A DNA stretch of 64,000 bases, from contig JBDHHV010000002.1 in the NCBI GenBank assembly GCA_039589195.1, positions 1 to 64,000 on the forward strand, written 5' to 3'. This DNA comes from JBDHAC01 sp039589195. GTDB lineage: Bacteria; Gemmatimonadota; Gemmatimonadetes; Palauibacterales; Palauibacteraceae. Under the pieces are notes generated by a model. It searched no databases. It was not told where the DNA came from and worked only from the letters and a program-made list of their open reading frames with translations. Position 1 is the stretch's first letter, and the number at the start of each line of letters is the position of its first letter. The position numbers were made by a program, and so were the translations under genes. Below are positions 58,498 through 64,000 of this stretch, one piece after another.

Positions 58498-59277
58498 CTA
58501 GAGCTCGTGCCCGAGCGCGACTCGCGCTCGCTCACGGTAGGTGCGGCTCAAGCGCAACTCCGTTCCGTCGCGCAGGACCACTCCGTAATCACCGCGCGCA
58601 CGGGGGATCAGCCGCCCGATGCGATCCAATCGCACGATCGTCGAGCGGTGGATGCGTAGAAAGCTCTGGCGGTCGAGCCGCTCCTCCATATCGCGGAGCG
58701 TCGCGCGCATCAGGTGGGCGCGGCCACCCGCGTGCAAGCGCACATAGTCCCCGGCGGCCTCGACCCAGTCGATGTCCGCCGCCGGCACGAGCTCGATGCT
58801 GTCCCGCTTGCGCACGGCGAAGCTCGCTCGGGCAGGAGTCGACGGAGGACCATCACCGACCGCGTGGTTCAAGAGTGCGTGCAGGTGGCCGCCCAGCCTC
58901 TCCGCGTTTCGCTCGCGCAACCGCCGTCCGGCGTAGTGCAGGGCCGCCTCGAAGCGCTCGTCATCGAAGGGCTTGAGCAAGTAGTCGATCGCGTGCGCCT
59001 CGAACGCGCGAATCGCGTGATCGTCGTAGGCCGTGACGAAGATCGTGATCGGGACCTCGGCGGGATCGAGGCTGCTCAGCACTTCGAACCCGGTGAGTCC
59101 CGGCATCTGGATATCCAGGAAAAGGAGGTCCGGCCGGTGGGTCCGTACTGCGCTCACGGTGTCCGGCCCCGTCTTCGCTTCCGCGACGACGTCGTACTCA
59201 TCGCGGTGGCGGAGCAGATTGCGGATGCGGCGACGCGCGGGGGCTTCGTCATCTGCGATCAGCGCCCGGATGGGCAT
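58498..59277 (-). CDS. LytTR-type response regulator
   Basis: The 259-residue regulator has a receiver domain with Asp9 and Asp10 (LIADDEAPARRR), the phosphorylation site Asp55 in LLFLDIQMPG, the TAYD switch region and the KPFD lysine. A LytTR DNA-binding domain follows at about residues 145-255 (RKRDSIELVPAADIDWVEAA, FLRIHRSTIVRLDRI, LRDGTELRLSRTYRERAR). LytTR proteins bind imperfect direct repeats upstream of target genes. Its ATG overlaps the histidine kinase stop by one base (TGATG), so the pair form one two-component system. Targets are unknown. Confidence 0.92.
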   Translation of the reverse strand: MPIRALIADDEAPARRRIRNLLRHRDEYDVVAEAKTGPDTVSAVRTHRPDLLFLDIQMPGLTGFEVLSSLDPAEVPITIFVTAYDDHAIRAFEAHAIDYLLKPFDDERFEAALHYAGRRLRERNAERLGGHLHALLNHAVGDGPPSTPARASFAVRKRDSIELVPAADIDWVEAAGDYVRLHAGGRAHLMRATLRDMEERLDRQSFLRIHRSTIVRLDRIGRLIPRARGDYGVVLRDGTELRLSRTYRERARVALGHEL

Positions 59278-60479
59278 CAGCCGGCGTCCGGAGAGTGGTC
59301 GGAGTCGGCCAACGCGGAATCGACGTCCCCGACGGGCTCGCGCCGATAGGGGATCTCGATCTCGACCCGCAACCCTCCGCGCGCTGATTCAGCGAGCTGG
59401 AACCGGTGATCATCGGGGTACAACTGGGTCAACCTCGCGCGCGTGTTGCTCAGCCCGATCCCGGTTCCGCCATTCACGGAGCCCTCGCGCGACAGCCCCG
59501 GCCCGTCGTCCTCCACGGCCAGGGTCAGACGGCCATCCCCCCTCCGGGCGCGTACCCGCACGCTCCCTCGCTCGGCCGATGGCTCCACTCCGTGTCGGAT
59601 GGCGTTCTCGACAAGCGGCTGCATGAGGAACGGCGGGACGAGCGCGTCGGCGGTTCCCTCCTCCACCTCCCACTCGACCGCCAGCCGGTCACCGAAGCGG
59701 ATCTCCTCGATCTCCACATAACGGCGCAGGATGTCGAGCTCCGCTTCGAGCGGCTGCTCCTGAACGCCCTCGCTCTCCAGGGTTGCGCGGAGTAGCTCGC
59801 TCAACCGGGCGAGCACCCTGCGGGCAGCCTTCACGTCGTCGTCCATGAGCGAGGCGACGACGTGCAGCGTGTTGAACAGGAAGTGTGGCCGGAGCTGCAT
59901 CTTCAGGGCTCGGAGCTGCGTCCGCGCCAGCTCGGCGCGGGCGCGGGAGGCCTCCACCTCGCCCTCCCGATAGCGTCGGTAGTTGGCGATCGCGTGGTCG
60001 ACGCCCACGATCGCCCAGTAGATGAGGAACGCGATGTTGAAGCGGGCCCGGAAGAAGGCCCAGAAGACGTCCGATGTCGAGACGTCGACGCTGTATCCAC
60101 CGACCCGCCAGCTCCACTGCATCCATGCGAACACGTACAGGAGCCCGCAGGCACCTGCGGCGAAGACGTGCACGGGGACGTGGCGTCCGAGGTCCCCTCT
60201 CTCGAGCGGAAACCGCCGCGCGACGACGAGCACGAGCGGGGTGAGGAGGATCCACACCAGATACGCAGGGAGCTGCTGCGCCAGGAGTGCGCCCCACTGC
60301 GGCTCGTCCCCCAGCGAGCGATTGGCCAGGTATGAGCTGGCCAGATACGACTGGCTGGCGGCGAGGAGGCTGACGAGGGCCCACACCCCCACGATCACCG
60401 CAGCGGTCTTGAGACGCCGGGAGGCGCGCCCCGGGCTACCGCCGGTGCTGGGCTGGAAGCCTGGTGTCCGGTTAGCCAC
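59277..60479 (-). CDS. Membrane sensor histidine kinase, LytS/YehU-type
   Basis: The 400-residue protein has about four membrane helices in the first 150 residues, such as AAVIVGVWALVSLLAASQSY and YLVWILLTPLVLVVARR. The His_kinase domain follows, with the phosphorylated histidine in LRPHFLFNTLHVVAS. Then comes an ATPase domain with FLMQPLVENAIRHG (N box), VEDDGPGL and GGTGIGLSNTRARL. It pairs with the LytTR regulator downstream. No extracellular sensor domain is seen, so the signal is probably sensed in the membrane. The start is a GTG at 60479. Confidence 0.9.
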   Translation of the reverse strand: MANRTPGFQPSTGGSPGRASRRLKTAAVIVGVWALVSLLAASQSYLASSYLANRSLGDEPQWGALLAQQLPAYLVWILLTPLVLVVARRFPLERGDLGRHVPVHVFAAGACGLLYVFAWMQWSWRVGGYSVDVSTSDVFWAFFRARFNIAFLIYWAIVGVDHAIANYRRYREGEVEASRARAELARTQLRALKMQLRPHFLFNTLHVVASLMDDDVKAARRVLARLSELLRATLESEGVQEQPLEAELDILRRYVEIEEIRFGDRLAVEWEVEEGTADALVPPFLMQPLVENAIRHGVEPSAERGSVRVRARRGDGRLTLAVEDDGPGLSREGSVNGGTGIGLSNTRARLTQLYPDDHRFQLAESARGGLRVEIEIPYRREPVGDVDSALADSDHSPDAG

Positions 60480-60523
60480 GGCCTCGGCCTTCGTACCGTG
60501 CTCGGCGGGTCTCGGGCGCGGAC

Positions 60524-61111
60524 TCAGCCGCCCGCGCCCAAGTACCGGTCCGGGATCGCCTCGTCACCCGGGACGCCGCGCCAGAAGATGTTCACGATCC
60601 ACCATCGGTCGCCGTCATGGAACAGCTGGATGCTGTTGATCCCGCGCTGGAACGGCTCGGGGTCCTCGGGAGTCCAGCGAGATTGGTACGTGCTGAAGGC
60701 GTGGGTGATGCTCTTGAACTCCTCCGTCACGCGCCCGATCTCGCTCTCGAAGAACCCACGCCGTTCCAGGAAACCTCCGGCCTGCGCGATGTACTCGTCG
60801 ACGGTCCACACCTGGTAGCCGATTTCGCCGGTCTGGTTCGCACTGGTGGGAATCAGCCTCGCCTCAGGGACGTGCAGCGACCGGAAACGATCCCAGTCGC
60901 GCGCCTCCCCGGCGGGCCCGGAGATCACGTCGTACAGGGCGGCGATGATCGCGTCGACCGAAGCCACGTCCTCGGGATCGGCCGTCGGCCACTCGGCGTC
61001 CTGCGCGCCGGCACCGGCGGGAATCAGAAGAGCTGCGAGAGTCAGGGCCGAGAGACCCCGAGCCCGGACTTGCGCAGAGAACCACCTGATGTGCTGTTCT
61101 GTTGGGCTCAT
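60524..61111 (-). CDS. Secreted SnoaL/DUF4440-like (NTF2-fold) protein
   Basis: The 195-residue product has a signal peptide (LSALTLAALLIPAGAGAQ) and a single NTF2-fold domain: VASVDAIIAALYDVISGPAG, ARDWDRFRSLHVPEARLIP, YIAQAGGFLERRGFFESE and a closing GINSIQLFHDGDRWWIVNIF. This fold often serves as a small-molecule binding or isomerase scaffold; no catalytic residues can be named. The ATG at 61111 is supported by GGAGG four bases upstream. It lies 44 bases before the histidine kinase gene and could be cotranscribed with it. Confidence 0.78.
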   Translation of the reverse strand: MSPTEQHIRWFSAQVRARGLSALTLAALLIPAGAGAQDAEWPTADPEDVASVDAIIAALYDVISGPAGEARDWDRFRSLHVPEARLIPTSANQTGEIGYQVWTVDEYIAQAGGFLERRGFFESEIGRVTEEFKSITHAFSTYQSRWTPEDPEPFQRGINSIQLFHDGDRWWIVNIFWRGVPGDEAIPDRYLGAGG

Positions 61112-61184
61112 GAAGCCTCCGTTGATCGAGAGTCCGACGGCTGAGATTAGGGCTGTGCGAGCGGCAAGGCCAACCGTGGAGCTT

Positions 61185-61745
61185 TCAGCTCGACCAGCTC
61201 TCGTACTCCGCTCTCACCTCCTTCCTCGCGAGCCAGATGATCAGGAAGACGGGGAAGGCGAGCAGGATTACAAGCGCCACAGCCAGCCCGAACGCGGCGG
61301 CCGCCTGCCAGGTTCCTGGCGGGAGCCCGGCGATCTCGCCGCCGTACCGGGAGAGCCACCAGGTCGCCCATCCCATCTCGACCGCGATCCAGACGATCGC
61401 GAGAACGGCCCACTGCCTGCACCGGGATATCCCCCAGCGACGGCGGCGCCGGAGCCCGAGGCACCCCACGAGGAGGAGCACGCCCAGCGCAACGTGCGCG
61501 AGGCTGGAGACCAGCCGCCAGGCAAACGGCGGGAGCGCGCCGATGATCACTTCGGCGAGGTCGGGTCCGAAGATCTCCCGCCAGTTCTCTTCGGTCCATG
61601 TCAGGGTCACGAGGTCGTCGAGCTTGTCCACGAAGATGAGGATGGAGAGGATGATGCCGATCATCCCGATTACCTCCGGCCACCGCGACCGGGGCGGGCC
61701 GGCGGGAGTTACATAACCGGATTCGGGCTCATGCGTGGAGATCAT
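61185..61745 (-). CDS. Four-helix membrane protein of unknown function
   Basis: A 186-residue protein with about four membrane helices: VIGMIGIILSILIFVD, LVSSLAHVALGVLLLVGCL, WAVLAIVWIAVEMGWATWW and AFGLAVALVILLAFPVFLII. A basic patch (RRRRRWGISRCRQ) follows the second helix, placing that loop inside the cell. I do not recognise the family. The ATG at 61745 has GGAGG seven bases upstream. It sits between the permease and the SnoaL-like gene on the same strand. Confidence 0.7.
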   Translation of the reverse strand: MISTHEPESGYVTPAGPPRSRWPEVIGMIGIILSILIFVDKLDDLVTLTWTEENWREIFGPDLAEVIIGALPPFAWRLVSSLAHVALGVLLLVGCLGLRRRRRWGISRCRQWAVLAIVWIAVEMGWATWWLSRYGGEIAGLPPGTWQAAAAFGLAVALVILLAFPVFLIIWLARKEVRAEYESWSS

Positions 61746-61825
61746 GGAGGGACCTCCTGTCTGGGTTCCAAGATGTATCGTTCGGAGGCGTAGTGTCGAT
61801 TCGCGTCATTCACCTCCACCCTCAC

Positions 61826-63250
61826 CTATGCCTCCTCTGACCCTTTTGGTCCACCCTCCCGAGCGCCCAACCCGAATCGAAACAGCGCGTGCAGACCTAC
61901 CGCGAGCAGTACCCCCAATACCACGGAGTTCGTGATCAGTAGCCGGAGGAGCAACGGCACATCGCTCAGCCATGCCTCGCCAAGACCGACTTGCGCGTAG
62001 ATGGGCAGTCCCGCGGCGACGATCAGGGTCGCGCCCACGATCGTGTTGTTGGATGGGCTGTCCGGCACGCTGCCCAGGATCCGGAGACCCGAGATCGCGA
62101 TCATCCCGCAGACGAGCACGAACACGCCCCCGAGCACGGAGCGCGGGAGCGCGACGAGTAAGGCCCCGAACTTGGGGCTCAACCCGTAGAGCAGCAGGAT
62201 CACCGCGGCGATCCGCACGACGGTCCGGCTGGCGACTCGGGTGGCCGCGATGATCCCCACGTTCTGCGTATAGCTCGTGCAGGGGAGGCCCCCGAGGGTG
62301 GCGGCGATCGCGCTCCCCAACCCCTCGGCGAAGATCCCGCGGTTCATGTGCCGTACTTCGTATTGCTCACCGGCGACCGCGCAGGTGGCCGCGTAGTCCC
62401 CCAGGGACTCGACCATCGACCCCAGGTAACCCGCGAGCACGGCCGCTACCGCCGCGAGCGGGAAGGTCCACCCGAAACCCGGTCCTCCGTAGGGAAACAG
62501 CGCGGGCGCGGCGAGCCACGGCCGGTCGCGCACCAGCGTCCAATCGACCTGGTCGAGCACGCTCCCGAGCCCGAGACCAACGACCCAGATCGAGATGAAG
62601 ATCGCGCCCCGGGCCAGGAGGCCGCCGGCCACATTCCGGAAGCGGATCTGCAGCACGGCGATCAAACCGAGGACAGCCGCGGCGAGGGCGAAGTTGATCC
62701 CGCGCCCGTCACCGACCATCAACCGCACCGCCAGCTGTCCGAGCGCGAGCGCGATCGTAACGACGACCACACCGGCCACCACGGGTGGGAAAAGACGTCG
62801 CATGAGACCGACCAGCCGCGCCCCGCCGACCGTCATCTCTATCAGACCGCCGAGGAACGCGCCGCCCCACATGGCGGCCGGCCCGATTTGGCCGGCGATC
62901 GGGGCCATGGTGCCGGTCAGCGTGGCCGAGGGACCCTGGATTATCGGGAGTCGATTCCCGATCGTGGTCTGGATCAGGGTCGCCACGCCCATCGAGAACA
63001 AACAGAAGTTGATGAACCGGGCGGAGTCTCCGGCCGACATCCCGATGGCGGCCGCCACGGCGAGGGGCAGCACGAAGGGCGAAATGTCGACCAGGGTGTG
63101 CTGCCAGCCGTACAGGACGGTCTCCCACCACGAGTCGGGGCGCTCGTTCACCCGATAGACCGGCTCGACGATCGCGGGCATTTCGTCCCACACGGAGTTC
63201 CCGGTGTCTGCGGCAGAACTTTTCAGGTGGTCTGACGGCTTTGGACGCAT
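61826..63250 (-). CDS. NCS2 family nucleobase permease (uracil/xanthine type)
   Basis: A 474-residue transporter with about 12-14 helices. It shows the NCS2 helix-1 QH motif (YGWQHTLVDISPF), LPIIQGPSATLTGTMAPIAG, the GLPCTSYTQNVGIIAATRVA signature and SRTVVRIAAVILLLYGLSPK. These mark uptake of uracil, xanthine or related bases with protons or sodium. The exact base is not readable. The ATG at 63250 is preceded by GGGAGCCC. It is divergent from the small membrane protein gene at 63418. I looked for a purine riboswitch in the 167-base spacer and saw none. Confidence 0.88.
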   Translation of the reverse strand: MRPKPSDHLKSSAADTGNSVWDEMPAIVEPVYRVNERPDSWWETVLYGWQHTLVDISPFVLPLAVAAAIGMSAGDSARFINFCLFSMGVATLIQTTIGNRLPIIQGPSATLTGTMAPIAGQIGPAAMWGGAFLGGLIEMTVGGARLVGLMRRLFPPVVAGVVVVTIALALGQLAVRLMVGDGRGINFALAAAVLGLIAVLQIRFRNVAGGLLARGAIFISIWVVGLGLGSVLDQVDWTLVRDRPWLAAPALFPYGGPGFGWTFPLAAVAAVLAGYLGSMVESLGDYAATCAVAGEQYEVRHMNRGIFAEGLGSAIAATLGGLPCTSYTQNVGIIAATRVASRTVVRIAAVILLLYGLSPKFGALLVALPRSVLGGVFVLVCGMIAISGLRILGSVPDSPSNNTIVGATLIVAAGLPIYAQVGLGEAWLSDVPLLLRLLITNSVVLGVLLAVGLHALFRFGLGAREGGPKGSEEA

Positions 63251-63417
63251 GGGCTCCCGGCCAGGTCGGCCTGCGCAGTTCTCGTTCGGTGCGGCTCCGG
63301 CCCGGATCGAACCCCGGCCGGACCTGACCGGGCTTAAGAGGAGGTCGCGGCCGATCGCGCGTCAACGCCCGCGCGCATCAGCGCACCCGTGCGCACCAAC
63401 GTGAAAGGAGATCAGCG

Positions 63418-63831
63418 ATGGTTCAGGCGGTGTCGGAATTCAGTCGTGGGTTGCGTTCTCTGGGGTGGCCCTGGCAGCTCTGGGTCGCCCTGGTCGCCGC
63501 CGTGAACATGATCCCGGGACTCGTCTACTTCGCGAGACCCGAGGGCAAGATCCTCTTGATCGCGATGGCCTTCGCGTTTGTCCTGATGCTCCTGATCGTG
63601 CGCGCAAAGGGATTCGTTCGACTGCTCGGGCTCGGGCACCTTCTCGTGTGGGGACCGATGCCCCCCTGGCTGTGGGGCCGCCTGCAGGAAGTCGGTACCG
63701 CGAGTGGCCTGGGGCGATGGCTCCTCGCGGTGATCGTCATGGATGGGATCTCGCTCGTGATCGACCTGATCGACGTCGGGCGGTACGCATCGGGCGATCG
63801 GGCGCCGGCCGTGCCCCCGTCGGCGGCCTGA
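63418..63831 (+). CDS. Small membrane protein of unknown function
   Basis: A 137-residue protein with about four hydrophobic segments: LWVALVAAVNMIPGLVYFA, ILLIAMAFAFVLMLLIV, LLGLGHLLVWGPMPPWLW and WLLAVIVMDGISLVIDLID. The Shine-Dalgarno AAAGGAGATC is eight to nine bases before the ATG and firmly sets the start. The last residues are a short polar tail. I do not recognise the family. It is convergent with the gene cut off at the right edge, 33 bases away. Confidence 0.75.
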   Translation: MVQAVSEFSRGLRSLGWPWQLWVALVAAVNMIPGLVYFARPEGKILLIAMAFAFVLMLLIVRAKGFVRLLGLGHLLVWGPMPPWLWGRLQEVGTASGLGRWLLAVIVMDGISLVIDLIDVGRYASGDRAPAVPPSAA

Positions 63832-63864
63832 TCGACCGGGCCCGGCGCGCCCGAAAGGGATGAG

Positions 63865-64000
63865 TCACGAGATGGCTCGGCCGCTTTCGATCAGCCGCAA
63901 AACCGCCTCCAGGACCGGATCTCGGTTGGAAAAGTAGTCCTCCGAAGAGAGTCCTGCCGGGACATCGGGCGCAATCCACAGTCGGTCGTCGTTCGCGTGC
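63865..64000 (-). CDS. Partial coding region (C-terminal end only)
   Basis: An open frame enters from the right edge and ends with TGA at 63865. Its last 45 residues include NDDRLWIAPDVPAGLSSEDY and VLEAVLRLIESGRAIS. The acidic, non-repetitive composition looks like real protein. The frame is convergent with the small membrane gene. Too little is present to name a family. Confidence 0.5.
   Translation of the reverse strand, partial: HANDDRLWIAPDVPAGLSSEDYFSNRDPVLEAVLRLIESGRAIS

Noticed and set aside
63318..63329. On the minus strand, GGTCAGGTCCGG, as in bacterial signal recognition particle RNA
   Set aside because: The bases after it (CCGGGG) do not match the conserved SRP continuation GAAGGAAGCAGCC, and no matching arm is present. 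It is probably coincidence in GC-rich DNA.
63290..63330. A T-loop-like GGGTTCGATCC on the minus strand, considered as a tRNA
   Set aside because: The flanking bases do not form a 5-bp T-stem, and no acceptor, D or anticodon arm is found.
1..64000. CRISPR arrays, insertion sequences and prophage genes
   Set aside because: No evenly spaced direct repeats, transposase motifs, phage structural or integrase genes were seen on either strand.

Overview
This is a GC-rich, gene-dense bacterial chromosome window. The gene families suggest a Gram-negative, probably marine or soil member of the Gemmatimonadota: tandem CRTAC1/FG-GAP lipoproteins, DUF5916-type barrels, paired M16 peptidases, a reaction-centre-type cytochrome c and many secreted S9 or metallo-peptidases. 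That assignment is inference from family content, because no ribosomal RNA is present. I found no tRNA, CRISPR array, insertion sequence or prophage.

Layout. 1-6.8 kb is mostly housekeeping on the minus strand: the start of a signal-peptide protein cut by the window edge, holA, an anti-sigma factor, an ECF sigma factor, a Nudix hydrolase with a readable promoter, two M16 peptidases (one active, one lacking the zinc site) and the RNase P RNA gene rnpB. 6.9-14.9 kb is on the plus strand: a membrane protein fused to a spermidine-synthase-like domain, a secreted beta-propeller translationally coupled to a large HExxH lipoprotein, and a small outer-membrane barrel. 15-17.6 kb (minus) holds two tandem PilX-like pilin-accessory paralogues. 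A DUF819 membrane protein follows on the plus strand. 19.4-29.6 kb (minus) is a three-gene unit: an S9 peptidase and two tandem ~1265-residue CRTAC1/ASPIC-UnbV lipoproteins.

29.8-57.1 kb, all minus, is the centre of interest: about 27 kb of surface-glycan genes. Thirteen genes from 57134 down to 37837 are joined by 4-base overlaps or gaps of no more than 9 bases. They encode a glycoside-hydrolase/GT2 fusion, an MsbA-like ABC exporter, a GT-B-like/GT2 fusion, a GT2, a small protein of unknown function, a GT4, a second GT2, a sulfotransferase, three further copies of the GT-B-like family, an APH-fold kinase and a methyltransferase. A ChbG-type deacetylase, a SPOR-DUF5916 outer-membrane barrel and the complete dTDP-L-rhamnose set rfbBACD follow. 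The simplest reading is a pathway that makes a rhamnose-containing, sulfated and perhaps phospho-methyl-capped glycan and moves it to the cell surface. Two protein modules recur within this operon: a ~97-residue C-terminal module in three consecutive proteins, and a beta-sandwich-like module in the sulfotransferase and one GT2.

57.5-64 kb returns to ordinary functions: a reaction-centre-type di-haem cytochrome with TPRs, a LytTR/histidine-kinase pair, a secreted SnoaL-like protein, small membrane proteins, an NCS2 purine/uracil permease and the end of a gene cut by the window edge. Start codons were often adjusted to ATGA/GTGA/TTGA overlaps or visible Shine-Dalgarno sites; GTG and TTG starts are common here.
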